This document shows, in pieces, positions 26,280 through 35,161 of a stretch of 64,000 nt of DNA; the first letter of the stretch is position 1; the number at the start of each line of letters is the position of its first letter. Source of the DNA: CAIWHR01 sp963726775 (GTDB lineage Bacteria > Pseudomonadota > Gammaproteobacteria > Burkholderiales > Casimicrobiaceae); assembly GCA_963726775.1 (NCBI GenBank), contig CAVSDL010000001.1, positions 682,001 through 746,000 on the forward strand. Reading direction: 5' to 3'. The notes under the pieces are model-generated. The model did no database searches, was not told where the DNA came from, and saw only the letters and a list, made by a program, of their open reading frames with translations. Position numbers and translations under genes: made by a program.

Positions 26280-26717
26280 ATGATCCGCCATACTTCGCGA
26301 CTTGCCGCGATTGCCATCGCCGCCGTCGCTCTCGTCTCCGGCGCCTCCGCGCAGGCGCCGGCGCCGGCCACATGCGCCGATTGTGGCGTCGTGCAATCGA
26401 TTCGATATGTCGAGCAGGAGGGTCAGGGCTCCGGCGTCGGCGCGGTGGCCGGTGGCGTCCTCGGCGGCGTCCTGGGCCACCAGATCGGCGGCGGCCGCGG
26501 CAATACCGTCGCTACGATCGCCGGCGCGGCGGGCGGCGCGTATGTCGGAAACCAAGTCGAAAAGAACCAGAAGAAAACCGCGTACTGGTCGGTCTCGCTC
26601 AAGATGGACAGCGGCCAAGCGCGGACCTTCACCTACACCAAACAGCCGGCGGTCAGGGAAGGCGAGCGCGTCAAGCTCGTCGACGGCGGCAAACGGCTCG
26701 CCCTGCTCGCGAACTGA
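26280..26717 (+). CDS. Glycine-zipper 2TM envelope protein
   Basis: 145-aa exported protein. A signal peptide (IAAVALVSGASAQA) is followed by a short Cys-containing stretch (CADCGVVQSIRYVEQEG), then the glycine-zipper SGVGAVAGGVLGGVLGHQIGGG..AGAAGGAYVG characteristic of SlyB/17-kDa antigen-like proteins, and a small C-terminal beta domain (SVSLKMDSGQARTFTYT). There is no lipobox at the cleavage site, so it is probably membrane-embedded rather than a lipoprotein. Function unknown; family members help envelope integrity. Confidence 0.8.
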   Translation: MIRHTSRLAAIAIAAVALVSGASAQAPAPATCADCGVVQSIRYVEQEGQGSGVGAVAGGVLGGVLGHQIGGGRGNTVATIAGAAGGAYVGNQVEKNQKKTAYWSVSLKMDSGQARTFTYTKQPAVREGERVKLVDGGKRLALLAN

Positions 26718-26770
26718 CGCGTCGTCGCGCCAAGATGCGCACGCGGGCGCCTGCGCCGGAATCCGACGCG

Positions 26771-28870
26771 TTACCTGGCCGTCGTGTTGCCGTTGCCGGG
26801 CGACGCCGCCGCGGCGGTTGCTGTCTTCCCCGTTTGTCCGCTGCCGGAAGCAGGCGCAGCGGCCGGTGCCAGCTGACCAGCACCATGCGGCGGCGGATTC
26901 GGCGCGCCCGACGTCGGACCCTGCGCGGCAACGGATGCGCGGATGCTCGCATTGCGCGCATCCACCGTGCCGCGCTGGCCCGGCGCCGGTAGCGCCATCC
27001 CGGGTTCAACCGATGCCGGTCGCGCCGGTGCAGTCCGTGTGAGCGGCGCGGATGGAATCGGGATGCCGCCCGTAACCTGCCGCGGCGCACTTGGCGATCC
27101 GGAACTGCCTGACGTTTGCGCTTGCTGCGGCCGGCCGCGCGGTCTTGCTTCGACACTCGCTGTCTTGCCCGGCTCCAGGGTACCCGCGCTTCCGGCGCCC
27201 GAACCGGGTGATGCCACCCCTGGAACGAAACCGGCCGCCGCAGCCGGACGGGTGCCAACCGAGGATCTGGTGAAGGGCACGGCGCCAGCGGTCTGCGGGC
27301 GGACCTCCGCGCCAGACGCACCTGCGGCCGTCGAGGACGCAGTTCGTGACGCCAAAGGCGCGGCAACGGACATCGGGCCCGCGCTCGCACTCGCTGCGGT
27401 CGCAACGGCCGGCGGCGGCGATCTTGCGATCCCGGTCCCATCGACGCGCACCGTCCGCGATGTCGCATAGAACGTCGATGCCGGGGCCGGGGCGCCGCCG
27501 GTGCCCGGCCGCATCATCGGAACATGCAGCGGACCGGTCGCGACCGCTGGCGCCTCGGCCAGACTCGGCGCCGCGGATGCTTGCTGGACAGGGATGCGCA
27601 ACAGATTGTTGCCGACCGGCATCCGGCCAACCAGCGTCGAGCCCGCGACAGCCGTCATCGCGCCGGGCACCCCAACGTTCACGTAACGTGGTGGCGGAGT
27701 ATTCGAGCGAACCGCGATGCCGACCGCGTACGGCCGGTTGTACCGTGCCCAGCAATTGTAGGAGCAGCCGCGCCATCCGGGGTGGTAAGGTTCGCCCCAC
27801 GCCAGAGGTATCCAACCGTAGACCGGGCCGCCGAGTCCCATCGACGCGCCCCAGCCCGCGCCGCCAAACCAGCCGACCAGCGCCGGCGCCCATACGGGCC
27901 GCGCAACATAGGCCCCCGGACACCAACCCCAACGGCCGCCGACGTACGCCCATCGCCCATAGTGGAAGGGCGCGTAGCCCCATGGCGCGTAATCCACCCA
28001 CGTGTAGCCCCAGGCACCGACACTTGTCCAATACCCATCGCGATAAGGAGCCCATCCTTCTGCTACCGAGGTCGGATACCAAACGGCGCCGTATTCCGGC
28101 GTCGATTGCCAGGTTCCATACTCGTCGAGGTCGGCGTACCCCACCATCTGGCGGGACACGTAGGCCGACGCCCGGCTGCGCTCGTAGCGGCGGTCGCGGT
28201 TGGCACTCCAGGTGTCGAAGCCGTCCTGGCCACTGCCGTTGCGGATGTCGGCGACCGCGGGATCCGGCCCCGTGACCGTCACGGTCTGGCCGGGCAGCGC
28301 CTGCTGGGCCCCGGCGACCAGCGCGACGGTCGCCTCGCCCTCCCGCACGGTGACCAACGTGGTCTGACGATCCGCCGTGACATCGATCCGGTACAGCCCG
28401 GGGCGCGTCAGCTGGACCTGCGTGTTCGCGGTGTCGACGCGCGCTGCATCGCCGGGATCGAGCACCCGCACGCGGACAATGATGCGCCCCTGTGCGATGA
28501 ACAGTGACAGCTGCGCTTCGTCCAGGCGCGAGACGTGCAGGCTGGTGTCGCCCGCGAGGCGGAACTGCCCGCCGCCGTAATCCACCTCGGCCCGTCCGTC
28601 GCCGGATACCCACAGGTTGTCGCCCGAGGCCACCGGATAGTTGAGACCGATCGACGCCCACTCGGTGGCACGATCTTCGGGCGACACGTAGAGCTGGCCC
28701 GCGTATTCCGCGATGCGGCCCACACGCCCCGGAGTGTCTTCGTCCGCATGAGCGATCAGCGGCGCGAGCGACACGATCAGCGCGGCGAGCCACGCGACGC
28801 CGAACGAGAGAATTTTTCGGGCCAACCCGGAAAGGCTGCCGCACCGCAGCAAGGCGGTACACGCGTCCAT
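26771..28870 (-). CDS. Exported FecR/DUF6600-type protein with low-complexity C-terminus
   Basis: 699-aa secreted or periplasmic protein. Residues 1-45 are a signal peptide. About 50-210 form a FecR-like beta domain (GDNLWVSGDGRAEVDYGGG; TLVTVREGEATVALV). About 225-410 are Trp/Tyr/Gly-rich with repeated WxxxYxxGxW units (YGTWQSTPEYGAVWYP, GYWTSVGAWGYTWVDY), as in DUF6600. The last 250 residues are Ala/Pro/Ser/Thr-rich and probably disordered. Function unknown. The ATG at 28870 is fixed by a strong AAGGAG. Convergent with the glycine-zipper gene. Confidence 0.75.
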   Translation of the reverse strand: MDACTALLRCGSLSGLARKILSFGVAWLAALIVSLAPLIAHADEDTPGRVGRIAEYAGQLYVSPEDRATEWASIGLNYPVASGDNLWVSGDGRAEVDYGGGQFRLAGDTSLHVSRLDEAQLSLFIAQGRIIVRVRVLDPGDAARVDTANTQVQLTRPGLYRIDVTADRQTTLVTVREGEATVALVAGAQQALPGQTVTVTGPDPAVADIRNGSGQDGFDTWSANRDRRYERSRASAYVSRQMVGYADLDEYGTWQSTPEYGAVWYPTSVAEGWAPYRDGYWTSVGAWGYTWVDYAPWGYAPFHYGRWAYVGGRWGWCPGAYVARPVWAPALVGWFGGAGWGASMGLGGPVYGWIPLAWGEPYHPGWRGCSYNCWARYNRPYAVGIAVRSNTPPPRYVNVGVPGAMTAVAGSTLVGRMPVGNNLLRIPVQQASAAPSLAEAPAVATGPLHVPMMRPGTGGAPAPASTFYATSRTVRVDGTGIARSPPPAVATAASASAGPMSVAAPLASRTASSTAAGASGAEVRPQTAGAVPFTRSSVGTRPAAAAGFVPGVASPGSGAGSAGTLEPGKTASVEARPRGRPQQAQTSGSSGSPSAPRQVTGGIPIPSAPLTRTAPARPASVEPGMALPAPGQRGTVDARNASIRASVAAQGPTSGAPNPPPHGAGQLAPAAAPASGSGQTGKTATAAAASPGNGNTTAR

Positions 28871-28971
28871 GGCGACTCCTTCTGACATGCAGCATAAACG
28901 ATCCAGGGTTGCCAGGCGTTGACCCTTCGCTTCGATCGGCGTCGCGTGGGGCCCGGGCGCGGCTTTTGGAT

Positions 28972-28977
28972 TAGAAT
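28972..28977 (+). promoter_or_regulatory. -10 element of the esterase gene
   Basis: TAGAAT (five of six to consensus), 53 bp before the esterase ATG and inside the divergent gap to the FecR-type gene. No clear -35. Confidence 0.4.
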
Positions 28978-29029
28978 GCCCAACGGTCGATTCGCTTCCT
29001 TCGCCCGTCATTCCTGTCAGGAGACCCCC

Positions 29030-30868
29030 ATGCGTACCTTCAAGCGCGCACTGCTCGCCGGCGCGATTGCCCTCGCAATCTCGGCGCCCGCCACCGCGCA
29101 GTTCAGCAATGCCTATTTCTTCGGCGACAGCCTGACCGATTCGGGCAACTACCATGCACAGCTGATACCAAGTCAGGGGATGTTCACGACGAACCCAGGC
29201 CCGGTCTGGTCGCAGGTGTTCGCGAGCCACTTCGGCTTGGACGCGATTCCGTCGGTTCTGGCGGGCGGCAACAACTACGCGTACGGCGGAGCAAGGGTGA
29301 CGGATCTGCCGGGCGTCGTGGGGTTGCCTCTCTCTCCCGCCAACGCCATACCGATCGCGACGCAACTTCAGCAATATCTGGCGAAGGGTCCGGCCGACCC
29401 GAATGCCGTCTACTCGATCAACGGCGGCGGCAACGACTTCTTCGTGCAATTGGGCGCGCTGGGGGCCGGCCAGGCGACGCCCGCCCAGGTCCAGGCGGCG
29501 CTGTTGGCTGCGGCAACCAATCTCGGCAAGCAAGTGGCGATCCTCAACGCCGCAGGCGCGCGCTACGTGATGATCTGGAATTTGCCGGACGTCGGCGTCA
29601 CCCCATATGCCCTGGCTTCCGGATTTGCGCCCACGATCTCGGCACTTTCTGGCGCCTACAACAGCGCGTTGCAGGCGACTCTGGATGCCGTCGGTGGTCG
29701 GTCTATTCGACTCAACAGTCTTGCGCTGCTCAACGAAATTCTCGCGAATCCCGGCGCATACGGGATAAAGAACGTGACGGGGGTTGCCTGCTTATTGCCA
29801 CCGGCTGACACGATCGCAACATGCACGCCATCGAAACTGGTTTCCCCGGACGCCGCGCAGACGTATTTCTGGGCGAACGACGCCCACCCGACGACAGCCG
29901 TTCACCAGATTATGGGCGACTATGCGGTCTCGTTCATCGACGGCCCGCAGCAGATCGCAGCACTCGGCGAAGCGCCGTTCGGCGTCGAGCAGGCGAACTT
30001 CCGCGCGCTCGACGGCCGCATGTGGTCGAGCCTCAACGCGCCGCGAACGCAGAAAAAACTCGAGGCCTGGGCCGCATACGACTACGGCAGCATCGACATG
30101 AACGCGGGCCAGAACAACGGCAGCGCCAACACGAACACCGTCGCGGTGGGCGGCGACATGAAAGTCTCCGACAAGATGCTCGCCGGCATGATGTTCGGCT
30201 ACACCGAGAACAAGGGCGATTTCGGCGGTGCGGGCGGCGGCTACACGCTGCGGCAGCCGGTGTTCACCCTGTACGGCGGCTACGGCGACGGCCCGTGGTA
30301 CGTCGGCGCCACGTTGGGCGCCGGCGGCCTCGACTACAGCGACGTCACCCGCAACATCCCGCTCGGCGCCAATGTCCGCGTCGAGAGCGGACAGACGCGC
30401 GGCTACGAATACACGGCGCGGCTGCTCGGCGGCTACTGGTTCAAGCTGCAGGACGTGGTGCACGGGCCGTATGCGCGGGCCACCTACACGCAGGCGATCG
30501 TGCGGCAGTTTTCCGAAACCGGTTCGGACAGCACGGCACTGACCTTCGGCCAGCAGAAGTCCGAACAGATGTTGTGGAGCGTGGGCTGGCAGGTTGCGGG
30601 CAGCTTCGGCAACGTCCGGCCATTCGCGCGCGTGACCTGGGAGTACGACTCGAAGGACCAGAATCGCGACGTGACCGCTTCGTCGGTGACGCTCGGCGGG
30701 TCCTACAGCATTCCCGCACCGAAGCCCGACAACAACTACGCGCTGTTCAATCTCGGCGCCGCGACCGATTTCGGTGGCGTGACGGGGTTCATCTCCGGAT
30801 CAGGAACCGCGGGCAAGGGCGACGGCAACTACTACGCCGTTACCGTCGGCGTCCGCATGCCGCTGTAG
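29030..30868 (+). CDS. GDSL autotransporter esterase (EstA-like)
   Basis: 612-aa surface-anchored lipase/esterase. After a signal peptide (AIALAISAPATAQ), the SGNH passenger shows FGDSLTDSGNY with Ser34, GGGNDFF (Gly/Asn oxyanion) and NDAHPT with Asp284 and His286. From about residue 340 a C-terminal autotransporter beta-barrel follows (AWAAYDYGSIDMN to the end). AGGAG lies at good distance from the ATG. The last residues are VGVRMPL; the terminal Leu instead of Phe is slightly unusual for a barrel. A terminator follows. Confidence 0.92.
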   Translation: MRTFKRALLAGAIALAISAPATAQFSNAYFFGDSLTDSGNYHAQLIPSQGMFTTNPGPVWSQVFASHFGLDAIPSVLAGGNNYAYGGARVTDLPGVVGLPLSPANAIPIATQLQQYLAKGPADPNAVYSINGGGNDFFVQLGALGAGQATPAQVQAALLAAATNLGKQVAILNAAGARYVMIWNLPDVGVTPYALASGFAPTISALSGAYNSALQATLDAVGGRSIRLNSLALLNEILANPGAYGIKNVTGVACLLPPADTIATCTPSKLVSPDAAQTYFWANDAHPTTAVHQIMGDYAVSFIDGPQQIAALGEAPFGVEQANFRALDGRMWSSLNAPRTQKKLEAWAAYDYGSIDMNAGQNNGSANTNTVAVGGDMKVSDKMLAGMMFGYTENKGDFGGAGGGYTLRQPVFTLYGGYGDGPWYVGATLGAGGLDYSDVTRNIPLGANVRVESGQTRGYEYTARLLGGYWFKLQDVVHGPYARATYTQAIVRQFSETGSDSTALTFGQQKSEQMLWSVGWQVAGSFGNVRPFARVTWEYDSKDQNRDVTASSVTLGGSYSIPAPKPDNNYALFNLGAATDFGGVTGFISGSGTAGKGDGNYYAVTVGVRMPL

Positions 30869-30906
30869 GCGCCGACGCAACGCACTGCGAAGTACGACGT
30901 TCGAAC

Positions 30907-30929
30907 GGGCCGCCGCGTGCGGCCCTTTT
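30907..30929 (+). terminator. Rho-independent terminator after the esterase
   Basis: Perfect 7-bp stem GGGCCGC/GCGGCCC (30907-30913 with 30919-30925), 5-nt loop and TTTT, 38 bases past the esterase stop. The convergent SDR gene ends at 30950. Confidence 0.85.
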
Positions 30930-30949
30930 CTTCTCACCGCTGCGCCCGG

Positions 30950-31711
30950 TCACAGCGGCCGCCGTGGCTTGCGCGGCGCCTTGGCGAATGCGGCGTCGTA
31001 GACCGGCCGCGGCAGAAGGCGCAGCACGCTCCCGACGAGTGCCATCGGCCAGGGGATGACGACAAAGCGCCTCCGTGCAGCGATCGCCCGCGCGAACAGA
31101 CGCGCCGCCTTTCCGGCGTCGAGGAGAAACGGCATCGGGTAGGGATTGCCCTCGGTCATCGGTGTCGCTATGTACCCGGGACAGATCGTCACCACGGCGA
31201 TGCCGCTGCCCCGAAGTTCGAGCCGCAGGCTTTCTAGGTAGGCGATCGCCGCCGCCTTCGACGCCGAATAGGCTCCCGCGCCCGGCAGCCCGCGAAATCC
31301 CGCCACGCTTGCGATGCCGACCAGCGCTCCGGACCCGGCGGCACGCATCGCCGAGATGAATGGCTGGAACGTGTGAACGATGCCGAGCACGTTGGTGTCG
31401 ATCACCGCGCCAAACGCCGCGTTGTCCTCCGCGTGTTCGGTCAGCGTGCCGCGCGAGACGCCCGCGTTGGCAATGACGATGTCCGGTGCCCCGAACCGGG
31501 CGACAAAATCCGCGGCGGCGCGCGCCAGGGCGCCGGCATCGCGCACGTCGCCCGCGCAGGTCAGGACCCGGTTCGGCTGAAACTCTGCCGCCAGCGCGTC
31601 GAGCAGCGCCTGCCGGCGCGCGAACAGGCCGACGCTGCCCCCGGCCGCCGCGTAATGCCGGGCGAGCGCGGCGCCAATGCCGCTGCTGGCGCCCGTGATG
31701 AAGACGTTCAG
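30950..31711 (-). CDS. SDR-family oxidoreductase, apparent CTG start
   Basis: 253-aa short-chain dehydrogenase: NVFITGASSGIGAALAR (cofactor site), VIANAGVS, catalytic Ser in GIASVAGF, YSASK with Tyr/Lys, and the CPGYIATPMTEGN loop. Substrate unknown. No ATG, GTG or TTG precedes the conserved N-terminus. The first usable codon is CTG at 31711, which overlaps the dsbA stop (CTGA) exactly where an ATGA overlap would be expected. Either a rare CTG start with coupled translation or a base error is involved. Confidence 0.85.
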   Translation of the reverse strand: MNVFITGASSGIGAALARHYAAAGGSVGLFARRQALLDALAAEFQPNRVLTCAGDVRDAGALARAAADFVARFGAPDIVIANAGVSRGTLTEHAEDNAAFGAVIDTNVLGIVHTFQPFISAMRAAGSGALVGIASVAGFRGLPGAGAYSASKAAAIAYLESLRLELRGSGIAVVTICPGYIATPMTEGNPYPMPFLLDAGKAARLFARAIAARRRFVVIPWPMALVGSVLRLLPRPVYDAAFAKAPRKPRRPL

Positions 31712-32370
31712 CTCTTTGGCCGTTCGGCACGGGCCCTGGCGATCAGCGCGTCCATCACGGGCGGCATTCCCGCGAGCGTGCCGACCTTGTCCGGTGCGGT
31801 GACGAATTTTCCATCGATGATCATCAACGGCACCGACTGCACGTTGTACGCCTGCGCCTGCTGTTTGGCCCGGTTCATCTTGCCGGCGATCCCGAACGAG
31901 TTGTACATGTCCTCGACCTTCTTGCGGTCGAGTCCCTTGCTCGCGGCCCAGTCGAGAAAGGTCTTCTCGTCGCCGAGATTCACGCCCTTGCCGTGGATAG
32001 CGCCGAAGACTTCCGAGGAAAGCCGCGCCTCTTCGCCCAGCGCGTCGAGCGTGTAATAGATTTTCGCGAGCGGGACCCACTTTTCCTGAAACACGACCGG
32101 AATGCGGCGAAATTGAACGTCCGTCGGGAGCGCCTTCATCCATCCCCGCAATACCGGCTCGAAATCCGCGCAATGCGGACAGCCGTACGAAAAGAACTCG
32201 ATCACCTCGATCTTCTTGCCGGTTTCGACCGGCATCGGAGTCCGGATCCGTGCGTACTCCCGACCCTCCTGCGGCCCCGCGGTCTGCGCCGCGGCGGCCA
32301 GGGACAGCGCGGCGAGCAGGGTGGCGGCCGCTTTCGGCAGCCAGCGGATCATGGTTGGTATCGATTGCAT
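31708..32370 (-). CDS. dsbA: Thiol:disulfide interchange protein DsbA
   Basis: Periplasmic oxidase that introduces disulfides into exported proteins. The 220-aa precursor starts MQSIPTMIRW with a signal peptide ending near AAAQT. The thioredoxin fold has the active site GCPHC (Cys64, Cys67) and cis-Pro loop VQSVPLMIID. ATG at 32370 is the first Met before the signal peptide. A 223-bp gap separates it from the SPOR gene upstream, and it overlaps the SDR gene downstream. Confidence 0.94.
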   Translation of the reverse strand: MQSIPTMIRWLPKAAATLLAALSLAAAAQTAGPQEGREYARIRTPMPVETGKKIEVIEFFSYGCPHCADFEPVLRGWMKALPTDVQFRRIPVVFQEKWVPLAKIYYTLDALGEEARLSSEVFGAIHGKGVNLGDEKTFLDWAASKGLDRKKVEDMYNSFGIAGKMNRAKQQAQAYNVQSVPLMIIDGKFVTAPDKVGTLAGMPPVMDALIARARAERPKS

Positions 32371-32593
32371 CGTTCCGTCTCCATCGTTAGCGGCGCACCC
32401 GCTCCGCAGGGGTTGATTCAGAGCCTGTTCACACTTTGTTGGTCCCGGCACGCCGGCCGGAGTTCCTGCCGCCGCTCGGGCGACGCTGTTTCTCGGCCAA
32501 ATGCTTCGACTCGCCAAGCGCCGGAGAGCGCACCTTGTCATGGCATTCGGCCGGAGCCGTCATTCCCGCGCGAAACCTGCCGTTTCCGGGTGC

Positions 32594-33298
32594 TCAGTAC
32601 TTCACCACCGCGACGTCGAAGCCGCGTTTGGCGAGTTCCCCCTTGATGCGGTTCGATTCCTCGGTGCCGTCGTAGGGCCCCAACCGAACGCGATAGCGGA
32701 CTCCTTTGTCGGGCAGCGTCGCGGCCTGGACTGCCGCCTCCCATCCGGCGAGCGCGAGCCGGGCCTTCAGGTTTTCGGCGTCGGATTCAACCGCAAAGGA
32801 ACCGGCCTGCACCCAGAAGCGCTCTGCGGATCGCGCCGAGCGGGTCGTGGAATCGGCCGGCGGCCGGTCGTCGGTCTTGGCGACACCCTTGTCGGGCGCC
32901 GCCGCGCGTTCCGCGGTCGCCTTGTCGGGCGCGGGACGCTCGACGCCTTTGGGCTGTACTTTGGGTTCCTCGATGCCGGGAAGGATCTTGTAGAAGTCGA
33001 AGCGCGGCTTGTCGCCGGCGCCGGGGTCGGTTTTCGCGACCTTCGCCGGCTCCTTCGCGGCTTCGCGTGCCGCTTCCTTGGCCGCCGTCGACGGCTGGTA
33101 CGGACTGCCGGCCTTCATCAGGTAAAACGCCACAGCCGCCGCGAGCCCCAGTCCCAGCGCAAGTCCGATGAACAGGCCGAGCAGCGTTCCGCCGGCGCCC
33201 GATTTGTGCGGTCGGCGCTTGGCCGGCGCCGGGCGCGGATGGTTTCGGTCGGATCGGGAAGTCATCGGAGGATCGCTGGCCGCGAGGGCGGTCGTCAC
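32594..33298 (-). CDS. SPOR-domain cell-division-type protein
   Basis: 234-aa single-pass membrane protein, FtsN/DedD-like in layout: a basic cytoplasmic tail, one transmembrane helix (LLGLFIGLALGLGLAAAVAFYL, about 40-61), a Lys/Ala/Pro-rich linker, and a C-terminal SPOR domain (FWVQAGSFAVESDAENLKARL to the end) that binds denuded septal peptidoglycan. The GTG at 33298 overlaps the argS stop (GTGA); ATG at 33265 is the alternative. The argS-SPOR-dsbA order is common in Burkholderiales. Confidence 0.87.
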   Translation of the reverse strand: MTTALAASDPPMTSRSDRNHPRPAPAKRRPHKSGAGGTLLGLFIGLALGLGLAAAVAFYLMKAGSPYQPSTAAKEAAREAAKEPAKVAKTDPGAGDKPRFDFYKILPGIEEPKVQPKGVERPAPDKATAERAAAPDKGVAKTDDRPPADSTTRSARSAERFWVQAGSFAVESDAENLKARLALAGWEAAVQAATLPDKGVRYRVRLGPYDGTEESNRIKGELAKRGFDVAVVKY

Positions 33299-34941
33299 AT
33301 CTGCTCGGGAGCGCTCAAGCCCAGCACGGCGAGCCCGTTTCTCACCACGTGGCCGGACGCTGCGACGAGCGCGAGCCGCGCGCGCTGCAAACGTGCATCG
33401 TCTACCAGAAAACGTTCCGCATTATAGTAACTGTGGAATTCGGCGGCCAACTCTTTGAGGTAGAACGTCACAAGATGCGGCGCGAGCTCGCGCGCCGCAG
33501 CCGCCAGCTGGAGGGGAAAATCCGCCAGACGCCGCAGCAGCGCTTCCTCGTAGGGGCTCGTCAGTGGCGTGAGATCGGCAGCGGCCAGAGCACCGGGCGC
33601 GTTCGCCGCCGGAATTCCGGCCTGTTTTAGCACCGACGAAACGCGTGCGTGGGCGTACTGCACGTAGTAGACCGGATTCTCCTCCGTCTGCAACCGCGCG
33701 AGGTCGATGTCGAACGTGAATTCGCTGTCGGCCTTGCGCGAAACGAGAAAGAAGCGGACGGCATCGCGTCCCACCTCGTCGATCAGGTCGCGCAGCGTGA
33801 CGTAGCTGCCGGCGCGCTTGCTGATCTTCACTTCCTCGCCGCCCTTCATTACGGTGACCATCTTGTGCAGCACGTAATCGGGGTAGCCGCGCGGGATTCC
33901 GGCGCCGACCGCCTGCAGCCCGGCACGCACCCGAGACATCGTGCCGTGGTGGTCCGAACCCTGCACGTTGATCGCCTTCGCGAAACCGCGCTCCCACTTC
34001 GTGACATGGTACGCGACGTCGGGCACGAAATACGTGTAGCCGCCGTCGGATTTTCTCATCACACGGTCCTTGTCGTCGCCGTAATTCGTGGTCTTGAGCC
34101 AGAGCGCGCCGTCCAGCGTGTACGTGCATCCCGATTCGACCAGCCGCGCCACCGTGGTCTCGACGCGTCCGTCCGTGTAGAGCGAACTCTCGAGATAGTA
34201 GTTGTCGAATTTCACGCCGAACGCCTGCAGGTCGCGGTCCTGTTCCCGGCGCAATTCGGCCACCGCGAAGCGGCGGATCGGCTCGATGTCGCCCAGATCG
34301 CGCCCGATTTCATCGAGGTAGCGCTGCGCAATCTCACGGATGTATTCCCCGCGATAGCCGTCCTCCGGAAACGTCGCGTGCTCGCCCAGAAGCTCCTGCG
34401 CGCGGGCGCGCACCGACATCGCCAGATTCCGAATCTGCTGGCCGGCGTCGTTGTAGTAGAACTCGCGCGTCACGTCCGCACCTTGCCATTGCAGCAGCGT
34501 CGCCAGCGCGTCGCCCAGCGCCGCCTGGCGGCCATGCCCGACGTGCAGAGGACCGGTCGGATTCGCGGACACGAACTCGACCATGACGCGCTCGCCACGG
34601 CGCGCGTCGCTGCGGCCGTATCGATCGCCTTCGGCCAGAACCCGGGCGACGACGGCCTGTCGCGCGGCGGGCGAAAGAAAGATGTTGATGAATCCTGCGC
34701 CGGCGATCTCCGTCCGCGCCACGAGCGGCGACGCGGCGAGCGCCGCTACCAGTGCCTGCGCGAACTCGCGCGGATTCCTCCGCAATGCCCTCGAATGCTG
34801 GAGTGCGACGTTGGAGGCGTAGTCGCCGTGGGCCGCCTGTTTCGGCCGTTCGACGACGATCGGCACGCCTGAACGGCCAGGCGCGATCGCCGCAAGACCC
34901 TGCGCGAGCCAGGATTCAAGTCGGGTCGGGATATCGGTCAT
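33295..34941 (-). CDS. argS: Arginyl-tRNA synthetase
   Basis: Class I synthetase charging tRNA-Arg, 548 aa. The N-terminal Add-1 domain is followed by the HIGH-like FVSANPTGPLHVGHGRQAALGD, the KMSKS-equivalent EEVKISKRAGSYVTL, and the C-terminal DALR anticodon domain ending LAVLGLSAPEQM. The ATG at 34941 overlaps the stop of a 30-codon upstream frame (ATGA). Leader structures suggest possible regulation. Confidence 0.96.
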   Translation of the reverse strand: MTDIPTRLESWLAQGLAAIAPGRSGVPIVVERPKQAAHGDYASNVALQHSRALRRNPREFAQALVAALAASPLVARTEIAGAGFINIFLSPAARQAVVARVLAEGDRYGRSDARRGERVMVEFVSANPTGPLHVGHGRQAALGDALATLLQWQGADVTREFYYNDAGQQIRNLAMSVRARAQELLGEHATFPEDGYRGEYIREIAQRYLDEIGRDLGDIEPIRRFAVAELRREQDRDLQAFGVKFDNYYLESSLYTDGRVETTVARLVESGCTYTLDGALWLKTTNYGDDKDRVMRKSDGGYTYFVPDVAYHVTKWERGFAKAINVQGSDHHGTMSRVRAGLQAVGAGIPRGYPDYVLHKMVTVMKGGEEVKISKRAGSYVTLRDLIDEVGRDAVRFFLVSRKADSEFTFDIDLARLQTEENPVYYVQYAHARVSSVLKQAGIPAANAPGALAAADLTPLTSPYEEALLRRLADFPLQLAAAARELAPHLVTFYLKELAAEFHSYYNAERFLVDDARLQRARLALVAASGHVVRNGLAVLGLSAPEQM

Positions 34942-35030
34942 GAAATCGAAAGACTTGCCAAACGCAACGCGGCTGCGACACGAAAACCGCGAATCAGGGG
35001 GTACGTTCTGGCCACCTGATTCGCGGACAT
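34938..35030 (-). CDS. Possible 30-codon leader peptide of argS
   Basis: An ATG at 35030 opens a 30-codon frame whose TGA overlaps the argS ATG by 4 bp. It has four Arg codons (8 AGA, 14 CGC, 17 CGT, 23 CGT) and begins MSANQVARTYPLIRGF. The 12-bp inverted repeat of the leader lies wholly inside its first 15 codons, so a translating ribosome would disrupt the hairpin. AGGA is very close to the ATG (about 1 nt), a weak point for translation. Function is inferred. Confidence 0.35.
   Translation of the reverse strand: MSANQVARTYPLIRGFRVAAALRLASLSIS
34983..35026 (-). terminator. Hairpin with short T-run in the argS leader
   Basis: Perfect 12-bp inverted repeat CCGCGAATCAGG / CCTGATTCGCGG (35026-35015 and 34998-34987 on the minus strand), 16-nt loop, then TTTT. 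It lies after priA and before argS: either a priA terminator or an attenuator in the argS leader. Confidence 0.6.
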
Positions 35031-35064
35031 ATCCTGTCGCCGCGCAGCGGTCAGGCAATCGCCC

Positions 35065-35070
35065 ATTATA
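35065..35070 (-). promoter_or_regulatory. Perfect -10 hexamer before argS
   Basis: TATAAT on the minus strand, 124 bp before the argS ATG and upstream of the leader hairpin. No strong -35 is visible at 17 bp. Confidence 0.45.
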
Positions 35071-35161
35071 GACGACGGCAGGCGCGTACCCGGCGGCGCG
35101 TCATGTGGAAACGCTGCGATATCACGCGTCGGGCGATGGCCCGCCTCACGCGACAGGCGCC

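Noticed and set aside
32371..32593. Gap between dsbA and the SPOR gene checked for an insertion-sequence end (GAGCCTGTTCACAC)
   Set aside because: No matching inverted end, target duplication or transposase fragment could be found.
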